A stretch of 64,000 bases of DNA from an uncultured Eubacteriales bacterium (GTDB lineage: Bacteria > Bacillota > Clostridia > Oscillospirales > Oscillospiraceae): NCBI GenBank assembly GCA_900549475.1, contig UROF01000011.1, positions 1 through 64,000 on the forward strand, in the 5' to 3' direction. Below the pieces are notes generated by a model. The model had not been told where the DNA came from and searched no databases. It saw nothing but the letters and a program-made list of their open reading frames with translations. A program made the translations under genes and the position numbers. Positions 8,882 through 17,406 of the stretch are shown piece by piece (within the stretch, counting starts at the first letter, position 1; each line of letters opens with the position of its first letter).

Positions 8882-9955
8882 ATGACGAATTCCACGCATT
8901 TTTTTCTGGGCGCCAACAGCGGCCGGGGCTTCCAAAGCCTGTTTCCCCCATTCTGCGCCCCCGAGCGGCACTATGACCTGCTGGTCCTGAAGGGTGGGCC
9001 CGGCGCCGGGAAATCCACCATGATGAAGAAGATCGGCGCAGCTATGGAGGAGCAGGGCGAGACAGTAGAGTACCTGTTCTGCTCCGGCGACCCGGATTCC
9101 CTGGACGGCATCCACATTCCCCGGATCCGCACCGCCATCGTAGATGGAACTGCCCCCCATGTGGTGGAGCCCAAATATCCCGCCGCAGTGGAGCGCTATG
9201 TGGATATGGGCGTATGCTACGACATCGCCGCCGCCAAAGAGGACCGTAAAGAGATCATCCACCACTCCACTGCCTGCTCCGCCGCCTATCAGCGGGCCTT
9301 CCAGGCCCTGGGCGCCGCAAAGCAGATGGCAGACAGCGCCGCCGCCCTGGTGCGGGAGGGGTTGGATCAGGATAAGCTGCGCCGCCGGGGCGAGGGCATT
9401 ATCAGCCGTGAAGTGCGGGGCAAAGGGGCGGGAAAGAGCGATGAGTACCGCTTCCTGGGCAGCGTCACCTGCCGGGGCCCCCAGTGGTGCTTTGACAGCG
9501 TGGAGGCCCTCTGCCCCAGGATCTACCAGCTGCAGGACAGCTACGACCTGGCCGCTCCCCTGCTGGAACAGATCCACACCGCCGCCAGAGGGCGGGGCTA
9601 CTATGCCATCGTCTGCCCCGACGCAGAGCACCCGGAGCGTATCCACCACCTGCTGCTGCCGGAGCTGGGCGTGGCCTTCGTCACCTCCCGGGAGGGCATG
9701 CGCTATGAAGGCAGCGCCTACCGCCGCATCCGGATCGACGCCATGGTGCCTCCCGCCCACTACCGCCAGTTCCGTTCCCGGCTGCGCTTCACCATGCGGA
9801 TGGCGGCGGCCCTCCGTCAGGAGGCGGTGGAGGCTCTGGCAGACGCCAAGGCCGCTCACGACAGTCTGGAAGCAGTCTACCAGCCCCATGTGGACTTCAC
9901 CAAAGCCGACGAGATCACCGCCCGGGAGCTGGCACGGATCCAGAGCTATCTGTAA
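8882..9955 (+). CDS. P-loop ATPase, PRK06851-like
   Basis: This 357-residue protein has a Walker A loop GGPGAGKST near residue 40 preceded by LLVLKG, and a later region rich in Arg and His. It resembles a conserved but uncharacterised Firmicutes ATPase family (PRK06851-like), some members of which have two P-loop repeats; only one intact P-loop is seen here. No membrane segment or signal peptide is visible. The ATG at 8882 follows GGGAGGAG. It is alone between a hairpin and a terminator, so neighbours give no functional clue. Confidence 0.75.
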   Translation: MTNSTHFFLGANSGRGFQSLFPPFCAPERHYDLLVLKGGPGAGKSTMMKKIGAAMEEQGETVEYLFCSGDPDSLDGIHIPRIRTAIVDGTAPHVVEPKYPAAVERYVDMGVCYDIAAAKEDRKEIIHHSTACSAAYQRAFQALGAAKQMADSAAALVREGLDQDKLRRRGEGIISREVRGKGAGKSDEYRFLGSVTCRGPQWCFDSVEALCPRIYQLQDSYDLAAPLLEQIHTAARGRGYYAIVCPDAEHPERIHHLLLPELGVAFVTSREGMRYEGSAYRRIRIDAMVPPAHYRQFRSRLRFTMRMAAALRQEAVEALADAKAAHDSLEAVYQPHVDFTKADEITARELARIQSYL

Positions 9956-9981
9956 CACACCAACCTCAACACACCAACCTC
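9954..9981. repeat. Perfect 14-bp tandem duplication
   Basis: The 14-base unit AACACACCAACCTC occurs twice head to tail, with the first copy overlapping the stop codon of the ATPase gene. This looks like a simple slippage duplication. Confidence 0.8.
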
Positions 9982-9996
9982 GGCATATAAAACAGT

Positions 9997-10052
9997 ACAG
10001 CACCCCCTTGCCCGGGAATCTCTTCCCGCAGCGGCAAGGGGGTGCTGTTTTC
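9997..10052 (+). terminator. Intrinsic terminator of the ATPase gene
   Basis: A 16-bp stem (9997-10012 with 10033-10048) closes a 20-base loop and runs into TTTT. The complementary A tract at the other side could also serve the converging minus-strand operon. Confidence 0.75.
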
Positions 10053-10088
10053 CACATATGGGTCCATTTCCGCAGGCAGCTGCCCGGC

Positions 10089-10457
10089 TCACGCCTTCGG
10101 CGTATCCCGCACTGCGATCACATCCACACCGGTACCCAGAATATCCCGGCACACTACGTCTCCGGCGTGGACCGGCGCTGTCACCTCCACAGCGGCCAGG
10201 GCCTTGGCACAGGAGATGACCAGGGCTTTGGGCACCTCCCCAGCGGTCTTTACCGGCACCCGGGGGCGAACGCCTCCCACTACCGGCACTGTGGTGGTGA
10301 GGACCCGGGCGGGGGCCGTCACCTCCCGTCGGGCATATTCGTCCCCCCGGCGGCAGGTGTTGCCCGCTACAGAGGTCACCCTTTCCCCTTCCATGGTCAC
10401 CGTCAGGCGGCAGCCCATGGGGCAGCCGATGCAGGTCAGTATTCTCGTCTCGCTCAT
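10089..10457 (-). CDS. DUF1667 small redox protein
   Basis: This 122-residue protein has an N-terminal CIGCPMGC cluster and a later Cys in NTCRRGDEY, so it has a likely metal or iron-sulfur site. DUF1667 proteins typically follow the two flavoprotein genes found here. The start overlaps the stop of the upstream oxidoreductase by four bases (ATGA). A role as electron-transfer or assembly partner of the two flavoproteins is inferred from this conserved gene order. Confidence 0.85.
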   Translation of the reverse strand: MSETRILTCIGCPMGCRLTVTMEGERVTSVAGNTCRRGDEYARREVTAPARVLTTTVPVVGGVRPRVPVKTAGEVPKALVISCAKALAAVEVTAPVHAGDVVCRDILGTGVDVIAVRDTPKA

Positions 10458-11716
10458 GGCGCCACCTCCAAAGAAATGGTGATCTCCTCCCACTGAGGAT
10501 GCTCCAGCAGCTCCTTCCGGCGGAGGCGGACTTCCTCCATCTCCCCCGGTGTCAGGATCAGCTTTTTCCGGCGCTGTAGGGTCTCGCCGCCGGCAGACAC
10601 CGTTACAGCGGCGCCGCGGTACACGTTGTCCACCCGGAAGCGGACCGTCAGCTCCTCCTCCATTCGGCAGGGGTCCACTTTGGCGGGCACCGTGTAGCGC
10701 ACACCCTTCCCGGCGGTAAGGCGGATAGCTTTGCCCCGCTCCTCCCACTTTTGGAGGAACCGGGCGGCCCGGCGGCCCGCCTGCTGTGCCTCCTGAGAGA
10801 CAAAGTCCACCAAGTCGTGGACATGGAGGACGTTACCGCAGGCAAACACGCCGGGGATGTTGGTCTCCAGGCTCTCGTCCACCACCGGGCCATTGGTCAC
10901 AGGGGAAAGCTCCACCCCTGCCCCCCGGCTCAGCTCATTCTCCGGGATCAGCCCGCAGGAGAGCAGCAGAGTGTCACAGTCGTAGTGCTCCTCGGTGCCG
11001 GGGATGGGGCGGCGGTTTTCATCCACCTGGGCCAGCGTCACGCCGGTGAGGCGCTCCCGGCCCTGGATATCCACCACCGTGTGGCTGAGCTTCAGTGGGA
11101 TGCCGAAGTCGTCCAGGCACTGGACGATGTTGCGCTTAAGGCCCCCGGAGTAGGGCATCAGCTCCGCCACCACCTGGACATGGGCGCCCTCCAGGGTCAT
11201 CCGCCGGGCCATAATGAGGCCGATGTCACCGCTGCCCAGAATCACCACTTCTTTTCCCGGCATAAAGCCTTCGATATTCACCAGCCGCTGGGCGGTACCG
11301 GCGGAATAGATCCCCGCCGGACGAAAACCGGGGATATTGAGGGACCCCCGGGCCCGCTCCCGGCAGCCCATGGCCAGTATCACCGCCCCGGCCTGGAGCT
11401 GAAAGAGTCCCTCCCGGGTATTTACCGCCGTCACCACCCGCTCCGGCGTGATCTCCAGCACCATGGTGTCCAGGAGGCAGGGAATTGCCAGGTCCCGGAC
11501 CTTTTGGATATACCGCTGGGCGTACTCCGGGCCGGTAAGCTCCTCCTGGAAGGTGTGGAGGCCAAAACCACTGTGGATACATTGGTTGAGGATGCCTCCC
11601 AGTTCCGTGTCCCGCTCCAGGATCAGGATATCCTCTATGCCGCTCTCCCGGGCAGCCACAGCCGCCGCCAGTCCCGCGGGGCCGCCGCCGATGATGACCA
11701 GATCACACCGTTTCAT
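10454..11716 (-). CDS. NAD(P)/FAD-dependent oxidoreductase, GlpB/HcnB-like
   Basis: This 420-residue flavoprotein has an N-terminal FAD-binding Rossmann motif (IIGGGPAGLAAA) and a second nucleotide-binding loop (ILGSGDIGLIMARRM), the arrangement of pyridine-nucleotide disulfide oxidoreductase-like proteins. The final portion is a beta-rich domain without recognisable cofactors. The ATG at 11716 follows GGAGG and overlaps the upstream gene by 14 bases; the start six codons earlier lacks a site. With the adjacent GlpA-like dehydrogenase and DUF1667 protein it probably passes electrons from substrate to NAD(P)+ or a quinone. The exact acceptor is unknown. Confidence 0.85.
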   Translation of the reverse strand: MKRCDLVIIGGGPAGLAAAVAARESGIEDILILERDTELGGILNQCIHSGFGLHTFQEELTGPEYAQRYIQKVRDLAIPCLLDTMVLEITPERVVTAVNTREGLFQLQAGAVILAMGCRERARGSLNIPGFRPAGIYSAGTAQRLVNIEGFMPGKEVVILGSGDIGLIMARRMTLEGAHVQVVAELMPYSGGLKRNIVQCLDDFGIPLKLSHTVVDIQGRERLTGVTLAQVDENRRPIPGTEEHYDCDTLLLSCGLIPENELSRGAGVELSPVTNGPVVDESLETNIPGVFACGNVLHVHDLVDFVSQEAQQAGRRAARFLQKWEERGKAIRLTAGKGVRYTVPAKVDPCRMEEELTVRFRVDNVYRGAAVTVSAGGETLQRRKKLILTPGEMEEVRLRRKELLEHPQWEEITISLEVAP

Positions 11717-13166
11717 ACCCAGCCTCCTCTCCAAAACCTTCCTTGTCCTTTCCCAGGATCATCCGGGAACCGCCGCCGGACTTGGTGATGGTCTCCATGG
11801 GCACACCCAGCTCCCGGGCCAGGATCTCCATGACCTTCGGCCCGCAGAAGCCCCCCTGGCAGCGCCCCATGCCTGCCCGGACCCGGCGCTTTACGCCGTC
11901 CAGGCTTTTCGCACCCAGGGGCCGGTGGATGGCGTCCAGGATCTCCCCTTCGGAGATCCCCTCGCAGCGGCAAATGATCCGCCCGTAGGCGGGGTTCTCT
12001 GCAATCAGGGCCCGTCGCTCCTCAAAGGGCAGCTCCGCCGGGTTCACGATACCCTTCCGGGTGGCCTTAAAGTCAGCCTTCCTCCGCAGCAGCAGCTTAT
12101 CCCGCACCAGCTCCGCCACCATGCGGCCAATGGCCGGCGAGGAGGATAGCCCCGGAGATTCGATGCCCGCGCAGTCAAAGAAGCCGGGGGCTCCCTCCGC
12201 CTCGCCGATGACGAACTCGTGGCCGTCCTCGTGGGCCCGAAGCCCTGCGAAAGAGGTGATGACCTGCCGCAGCGGCGCGTCCTTCACGATGTTGGCCGCC
12301 TTCTGCATCACCTGCTCCAGCCCCTCGGCGGTGGTATTTACCCCATCCCGGTCCTCAATATCGATGGCGGTGGGGCCTACGATGGTGTTGCCGTGGACCG
12401 TGGGGGCCACCAGGACCCCCTTGCCGTATTTGCCAGGGAGCTGGAACAAGGTGTGATGGGCATAGCCGCCGGTGGTCTTATCCAGCAGATAGTAGTCCCC
12501 CCGGCGGGGCGTAATGTGGAGCTTCCGGGAACTGACCATGTTGTGGAGCACGTCGGCATATACCCCGGCGGCATTGACCACAGTGCGGGTCTCCAGGTCC
12601 CCTCGGTCCGTGCGGATGATCCAACCCTCCCGGGTCCGCTCAAAGCCGGTGACAGTGGTATCGAAGCGAAATTCCACCCCGTTCTCCGCAGCGTTCTCCG
12701 CGAAGGCGATATTCATCCCAAAGGGGCACACGATCCCGCCGGTGGCAGCTTCCATCCCCGCCACCACATCCTCCCGGACATGGGGCTCCATGGCGAGGAT
12801 CTCCTCCCGGGTGACCATCCGCAGAGCGGATACCCCGTTTTTTCGTCCCCGGTCGTAAAGGGCCCGGAGGAGGGGCAGGTCCTCCTCATCCATGCACAGT
12901 ACCAGGGAGCCGTTGTTTCGGTAGGGGAAGTCCAGATCCCGGGCCAGCTGGGGGATCATATAGCTGCCCTCCACGTCCAGACGGGCCATCAGGGTCCCCG
13001 GCTGGGCGTCGTACCCCGCGTGGACGATAGCGCTGTTGGCCTTGGAGGTGCCGCAGCATACGTCCTCACACCGCTCCAGCACACAAATCTTCGCCTCGTA
13101 TCGGGCCAGTTCCCTGGCAATGGCGGAGCCGGATACCCCCGCGCCGATGATAACTGCATCGTACAT
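11703..13166 (-). CDS. GlpA-like FAD-dependent dehydrogenase with BFD-like [2Fe-2S] domain
   Basis: This 487-residue protein starts with MYDAVIIGAGVSGSAIAREL, a DAO-type FAD fold as in glycerol-3-phosphate dehydrogenase GlpA. It ends with a bacterioferredoxin-associated-ferredoxin domain whose cysteines are visible as IICRCEG and CQGGFC. It probably oxidises glycerol-3-phosphate or a similar 2-hydroxy compound. It is the first gene of a three-gene minus-strand operon with overlapping starts. The start at 13166 has GAGAGGAGAG upstream. No glycerol kinase or facilitator is nearby, so the substrate assignment rests on family similarity. Confidence 0.85.
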   Translation of the reverse strand: MYDAVIIGAGVSGSAIARELARYEAKICVLERCEDVCCGTSKANSAIVHAGYDAQPGTLMARLDVEGSYMIPQLARDLDFPYRNNGSLVLCMDEEDLPLLRALYDRGRKNGVSALRMVTREEILAMEPHVREDVVAGMEAATGGIVCPFGMNIAFAENAAENGVEFRFDTTVTGFERTREGWIIRTDRGDLETRTVVNAAGVYADVLHNMVSSRKLHITPRRGDYYLLDKTTGGYAHHTLFQLPGKYGKGVLVAPTVHGNTIVGPTAIDIEDRDGVNTTAEGLEQVMQKAANIVKDAPLRQVITSFAGLRAHEDGHEFVIGEAEGAPGFFDCAGIESPGLSSSPAIGRMVAELVRDKLLLRRKADFKATRKGIVNPAELPFEERRALIAENPAYGRIICRCEGISEGEILDAIHRPLGAKSLDGVKRRVRAGMGRCQGGFCGPKVMEILARELGVPMETITKSGGGSRMILGKDKEGFGEEAGYETV

Positions 13167-13192
13167 TCGTCGTCTCTCCTCTCTACCCGCCG

Positions 13193-13243
13193 CAAAACAA
13201 AAAGAGCAAGGCAACCAAGGGCTCCAGGGCCCCTGTCTGCTCT
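13193..13243 (-). terminator. Putative leader attenuator of the GlpA-like operon
   Basis: Between the promoter at 13285-13313 and the first start codon, the minus strand can form a stem (AGAGCA and AGG with CCT and TGCTCT) that runs straight into TTTTTGTTTT. A terminator inside a leader suggests regulated antitermination, as known for Bacillus glycerol operons with GlpP. No GlpP gene is visible in this window. Confidence 0.5.
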
Positions 13244-13284
13244 CGCTCTCATCTCTCGCGAACGGTATGCTGTTTTCTGCTTTT

Positions 13285-13313
13285 ACTGTACCATCCGCCA
13301 GGAAGATTGTCAA
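13285..13313 (-). promoter_or_regulatory. Sigma-A promoter of the GlpA-like operon
   Basis: TTGACA (13308-13313) and TACAGT (13285-13290) on the minus strand are exactly 17 bases apart, about 120 bases before the first start codon. Confidence 0.7.
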
Positions 13314-13394
13314 GGCTTCCGCCATTTCTCACCCTACGATTTCCTTGCCCTCAGGCAAACATATCCAAAATTTAACATGGAACGTATTTTAGAC

Positions 13395-13423
13395 TTAACA
13401 TGATACATGTATAATGGTATAAT
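13395..13423 (+). promoter_or_regulatory. Promoter of ppk1
   Basis: TTAACA (13395-13400) and TATAAT (13418-13423) are 17 bases apart. A second TATAAT lies eight bases earlier (13410-13415), because TATAATGG is tandemly repeated, so two start sites are possible. Confidence 0.6.
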
Positions 13424-13495
13424 GGTTGTGTAACGCCATGGCGCGGCGCAGCGCCTAATTCTTGTACCGTAAGTGTCTGCACAGGAGGGATCATT

Positions 13496-15640
13496 GTGTC
13501 CAAAAATCCAGAAAAAGACGCCGGCCAATACATATACACCCAGAGTCGTGAACTCAGCTGGCTGCGCTTCAACCGCCGGGTGTTGGAGGAAGCCGGGGAC
13601 AATACCGTCCCCCTTCTGGAGCGTCTGAAATTCATCTCTATTTTTACCAGCAACCTGGACGAGTTCTTTATGGTCCGGGTGGGAAGTCTGTTCGATCTGT
13701 CTCTGGCCTCCCCTGACGAGATCGACAACAAAACCGGCCTTACTCCCGCCGGACAGCTGGATCAGATCTACAGCGTCATTCCCGGCCTCATCGAGATCAA
13801 AAATCATCTGTACACCGAGGTATCCAGCCTGCTGCGCCAGCAGGGAATCTGGGATCTCACCATGGATGAGCTGACGCCGGAGGAGAAGAAATATATCAAC
13901 CAGTACTATAAGGTGAAGATCCTGCCGGTACTGTCCCCCCAGATCGTGGACAGCCGCCATCCCTTCCCCCATCTGGTGAGCAAGGCCCTGTATATTGCCG
14001 CCCTGCTGCGCAGCAAGAAGGGAAACCCCTCCCTGGGCTTCATCCCTGTACCTACTACACTGCCCGCCTTTCTGACCTTCCCGGGTACGCCGGGACGGTT
14101 TATCCGCATGGAGACCGTGATCCACCACTGGGCGGCCACTCTTTTCAGCGGCTATAAGATAGAGGATTCCTGTGTCCTGTGTGTCACCCGGAACGCCGAT
14201 ATCAGCTTTGACGAGGAGAAGTTCGAGGACAACGACGACGACTTCCGCAGCCGTATGAGCAAGCTGCTGAAGAAGCGGGCCAATCTGGCGGTAGTCCGGC
14301 TGGAACTAAGTCGGAAGATCAACGGTGACTTCCTCAAGCTGTTGAAAACCCGTATCCAGGTGGAGGACCATCAGATCTACATCGATCAATCCCCCCTGGA
14401 TATGAAGTACGTCTATGGCTTCATCCGCACGCTGCCGCCGGATATGGCGGATCCTCTGTCCTTTGTCCCCTATCAGCCCCGATGGCCGGAAAATCTGGAC
14501 GAAAGCCGCAGTATGATCGACCAGATCCAGCGCCGGGACCGGCTGCTGTTCTTCCCCTTCGACAAGGTGGACCCCTTCCTGCGGCTTCTCAGCGAGGCTG
14601 CCGACCGGCCGGACGTGCTGTCCATCCGCATCACCATCTACCGTCTGGCCTCCTCCTCCAAGATCGCCCATATCCTCTGCCGGGCAGCGGAGAACGGCAA
14701 GGAGGTCACTGTCCTGATGGAGCTGCGTGCCCGGTTCGACGAGGCCAACAACATCTCCTGGTCCAAGCTGCTGGAGGACTCCGGCTGCCGGGTGATATAT
14801 GGCCTGGAGGGCTACAAGTGCCACAGCAAGATCTGTCTTATTACCCTGCGCAAGGGGGATAAGCTCAGCTATATCACGCAGATCGGCACCGGCAACTACA
14901 ATGAAAAGACCAACACCATGTACACCGATCTGAGCCTTATGACTGCCAGCGAGCCCATCGGCCTGGACGGCACCGTGTTTTTCCAGAATATGCTGGTGGG
15001 CAATCTCCACGGCAGCTACGACCATCTGCTGGTGGCCCCTGTGGGCATCAAGGCCAAACTCCTGGAACTGATCGACCAGGAGATCGCCAAGGGCTCTGAC
15101 GGCTACATCTGCATCAAGGCCAATTCCATGACCGAGCGGGAGGTCATGGACAAGCTGGCAGAGGCCTCCCGTGCCGGTGTTCAGATCCAGATGATCCTCC
15201 GGGGCATCTGCTGCCTGCGGCCGGGCATCCCCGCTCAGACAGAAAACATCCATGTGACCAGCATCGTGGGCCGCTACCTGGAGCACGGGCGGATCTACTG
15301 CTTTGGCCGCGGCAAGGACGCCAAGGTGTACATCTCCTCTGCCGACCTCATGACCCGTAACCTCAACCGCCGGGTGGAGATCGCCTGTCCCATCTACGAC
15401 CAGGAGGTGAAGGATCAACTGATCTGGATCCTCCACACCCAGCTGGAGGACAACGTCAAGGCCAGTTCCCTCCTGCCGGATGGCTCCTATGCCCGCAAGA
15501 TCAACAGCCTCGCCCCCTGTGCCAGCCAGGAGGTATTTATGGAAACCTCCATCCACAAGCCTTACGTCCCCGAGCGGGAACCGGAACCGTCCCGTCACTG
15601 GTGGAACGGACTTATGGATCTGCTGCGCAGGAAGAAATAA
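13496..15640 (+). CDS. ppk1: Polyphosphate kinase 1
   Basis: This 714-residue protein has the family length and the four-domain order of PPK1 (N domain, head, two phospholipase-D-like catalytic domains). The autophosphorylated histidine is His443 in YKCHSKIC, and the second active-site histidine is His597 in YLEHGRIYCFG. It makes long-chain polyphosphate reversibly from ATP, usually at the membrane face. Translation starts at GTG, seven or so bases after AGGAGG. It forms a monocistronic unit between its own promoter and a terminator, on the opposite strand to its neighbours. Confidence 0.96.
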   Translation: MSKNPEKDAGQYIYTQSRELSWLRFNRRVLEEAGDNTVPLLERLKFISIFTSNLDEFFMVRVGSLFDLSLASPDEIDNKTGLTPAGQLDQIYSVIPGLIEIKNHLYTEVSSLLRQQGIWDLTMDELTPEEKKYINQYYKVKILPVLSPQIVDSRHPFPHLVSKALYIAALLRSKKGNPSLGFIPVPTTLPAFLTFPGTPGRFIRMETVIHHWAATLFSGYKIEDSCVLCVTRNADISFDEEKFEDNDDDFRSRMSKLLKKRANLAVVRLELSRKINGDFLKLLKTRIQVEDHQIYIDQSPLDMKYVYGFIRTLPPDMADPLSFVPYQPRWPENLDESRSMIDQIQRRDRLLFFPFDKVDPFLRLLSEAADRPDVLSIRITIYRLASSSKIAHILCRAAENGKEVTVLMELRARFDEANNISWSKLLEDSGCRVIYGLEGYKCHSKICLITLRKGDKLSYITQIGTGNYNEKTNTMYTDLSLMTASEPIGLDGTVFFQNMLVGNLHGSYDHLLVAPVGIKAKLLELIDQEIAKGSDGYICIKANSMTEREVMDKLAEASRAGVQIQMILRGICCLRPGIPAQTENIHVTSIVGRYLEHGRIYCFGRGKDAKVYISSADLMTRNLNRRVEIACPIYDQEVKDQLIWILHTQLEDNVKASSLLPDGSYARKINSLAPCASQEVFMETSIHKPYVPEREPEPSRHWWNGLMDLLRRKK

Positions 15641-15662
15641 CCGGCATATGTCCTTATCATCA

Positions 15663-15705
15663 AAAAAACATCCGCACCCTTGCTGGGGTGCGGATGCTTT
15701 TTTGT
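15663..15705. terminator. Bidirectional terminator between ppk1 and plsY
   Basis: A ten-base stem (15669-15678 with 15687-15696) has A7 on one side and a T run on the other, serving the converging ppk1 and queH-plsY units. Confidence 0.85.
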
Positions 15706-15721
15706 ATTTGTCACAGCCAGG

Positions 15722-16333
15722 TCATACCCGGTCTTTTTTGCTCATAGCCCGGCGCAGACCGATCTCTTGTCCGGTGAGCAGGCGCTTGATGTTGACGAAA
15801 TGCTTGGCAAAGATCACCAGGGATGCCACACACACCACGCATACCACCAGCCATCCCGCCCGGGCAAACCATCCCAGATAGGCAGGAAAAGAGACAATGG
15901 TGGTAAACGTTCCGATCACAATGTAGTCCGTCACCAGGGTAATGATCAGCACCGCCGCCAAGATCACCAGGAAAAACCGCCAATCCAGGGCCAAAGCCAG
16001 CCCCAGGAAGGGCGCAAAGCCTTTCCCACCGCGAAATCCCAGATAAAACGGGAAAATATGGCCCAGCACCGCGGCGGTACCGGCCACCGCGGCGGCGCCC
16101 GGCAGATCAGGGAACAGCACTGCTGCCAGCAGGGCCGCCCCGCAGGACTTGGCAATATCACACAGCCCCACCGCTACGCCGCTTTTTGCTCCCATGGTAA
16201 TAAAAGCGTTGCTGGCACCGGCGTTATTGGAACCGGTAGTTCGGATGTCAAACCCGCGGGCTTTGGCCAGGAAAAATGACAGGCTCAGACAACCCAGTCC
16301 ATACCCCAGCAGGGCCGCCAAAAGATAACTCAC
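15722..16333 (-). CDS. plsY: Acyl-phosphate:glycerol-3-phosphate acyltransferase PlsY
   Basis: This 203-residue membrane protein has several hydrophobic helices and the PlsY loops: SGxDIR-like GFDIRTTGSNNAGASN near residue 30 and GFRGGKGFA in the middle. It transfers the acyl group from acyl-phosphate to glycerol-3-phosphate in the first step of phospholipid synthesis. Its start overlaps the stop of queH by four bases. Function is well supported by the motifs; pairing with queH appears to be transcriptional convenience. Confidence 0.93.
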   Translation of the reverse strand: MSYLLAALLGYGLGCLSLSFFLAKARGFDIRTTGSNNAGASNAFITMGAKSGVAVGLCDIAKSCGAALLAAVLFPDLPGAAAVAGTAAVLGHIFPFYLGFRGGKGFAPFLGLALALDWRFFLVILAAVLIITLVTDYIVIGTFTTIVSFPAYLGWFARAGWLVVCVVCVASLVIFAKHFVNIKRLLTGQEIGLRRAMSKKDRV

Positions 16334-16890
16334 ACTGACCCCTCCCTGTCCCGCTTGATCTGCTTGGCGTAGCGCTCCTCCTCGGAGAACACACAGCCGC
16401 AGTATTTCTGCATATACAGTCCCAGCTCCCGGGCCTTGGCCTGGCCGGCACGGAACCCCGGCCGGAAATCCCGGTACAGGAAGGTCACGCCGTAGCGTGC
16501 CGCCATCTCCTCTGCCGTGGCACAGATCCGCTCATGGTCCTGGTAGGGACTCACCAGCAGCGTGGTGGAGAAATGGGTGAAGCCGTTCTCCGCAGCGTAC
16601 CGGGCAGTCTCCTCCAGGCGGCAGGCATAGCAGTGGCCGCAGCGGTGGTCCAGATCCCCGGCTACCGCCCGGACAAAGTCCCTGAGGCCGTAGTCCTCCC
16701 GCACCAGCAGGGACAGACCGATAGAGACAGCGTACTCCTTGAGCGTGTCCCGCCGTGCCCTATATTCCTGATAGGGGTGGATGTTGGGATTGTACCAGAA
16801 GCTCACCGGTTCGATCCCCTCCTCCCGGAGGCTATCCACACAGTAGACGCTGCAGGGGGCGCAGCAGGTATGCAGTAACAGACGGTCCAT
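16330..16890 (-). CDS. queH: Epoxyqueuosine reductase QueH
   Basis: This 186-residue protein carries the QueH (DUF208) cysteine pattern: HTCCAPCS near the start, RCGHCYACR in the middle and YCGCVFS near the end, which bind a [4Fe-4S] cluster and a second metal. It carries out the last step of queuosine synthesis in tRNA. The ATG at 16890 follows AAAAGAGGTGGGGG. An upstream in-frame extension has no ribosome-binding site and is rejected. Confidence 0.93.
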   Translation of the reverse strand: MDRLLLHTCCAPCSVYCVDSLREEGIEPVSFWYNPNIHPYQEYRARRDTLKEYAVSIGLSLLVREDYGLRDFVRAVAGDLDHRCGHCYACRLEETARYAAENGFTHFSTTLLVSPYQDHERICATAEEMAARYGVTFLYRDFRPGFRAGQAKARELGLYMQKYCGCVFSEEERYAKQIKRDREGSV

Positions 16891-16950
16891 ATTCCCCCAC
16901 CTCTTTTCACGGTTTCCGGGCAGCGGCCAGCAGCCGCCATACCCGAAGCT

Positions 16951-16980
16951 ATCATAGCACAGGCCCACCTTTTTTGTAAA
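16951..16980 (-). promoter_or_regulatory. Promoter of queH-plsY
   Basis: TTTACA (16975-16980) and TATGAT (16951-16956) on the minus strand are 18 bases apart, about 60 bases before the queH start. Confidence 0.6.
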
Positions 16981-17044
16981 GCCGCGTTCGTCCAACGGCA
17001 GCCCTCTCTTACCGTCGTATCCGGGTAAATTTTGCGGCAATTTG

Positions 17045-17073
17045 TTGACAAGTTCACGGCAAAACGGTACAAT
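17045..17073 (+). promoter_or_regulatory. Sigma-A promoter of the cobalamin operon
   Basis: TTGACA (17045-17050) and TACAAT (17068-17073) are exactly 17 bases apart and end about 20 bases before the first stem of the riboswitch. Confidence 0.8.
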
Positions 17074-17091
17074 GACTTCTGCTGAACACAA

Positions 17092-17283
17092 CGCAAGTGC
17101 CCGCTGCGGCGTATAGCCCCACCGGGAGAATAGAGAATCGGGTGTAATTCCCGGACGGTACCGCCGCTGTAAGCGCCGCGCCGCTCCCGCAGGCGAAAGC
17201 CAGCCACCGGAAAACCGGGAAGGCAGGGGACGGACCCAGAGGGCTTTTTCCTCTGCCGGCACAAGTCAGAAGACCTGCTTGCG
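17092..17283 (+). ncRNA. Cobalamin (AdoCbl) riboswitch aptamer
   Basis: The conserved core is visible: GGGTGTAATTCCCGG, then CCGCCGCTGTAA, and the B12-box end AAGTCAGAAGACCTGC. Closing stem P1 is CGCAAG (17092-17097) with CTTGCG (17278-17283). It lies between a strong promoter and cbiA and should shut the operon off when cobalamin is plentiful. Confidence 0.95.
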
Positions 17284-17291
17284 CGAGATAT

Positions 17292-17330
17292 GCCCTCCCC
17301 GCCGGGATCGGGGATGAGGGCTGTTTTGTT
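17292..17330 (+). terminator. First terminator of the riboswitch expression platform
   Basis: GCCCTC (17292-17297) pairs with GAGGGC (17316-17321), with a further inner CCC/GGG stem, followed by TGTTTTGTT. It begins only nine bases after the aptamer closes. Confidence 0.7.
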
Positions 17331-17341
17331 GCGGAAATCCG

Positions 17342-17376
17342 GCCGCGGCAGCAAGGATGCTGCCGCGGCTGTTTTA
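17342..17376 (+). terminator. Second, tandem terminator before cbiA
   Basis: A perfect 12-bp stem (17342-17353 with 17358-17369) and an AGGA loop are followed by TGTTTTATGTTT, ending about 15 bases before the cbiA Shine-Dalgarno. Confidence 0.7.
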
Positions 17377-17406
17377 TGTTTCCCTCAGCGGGAGAAAGGA
17401 GTCTCT

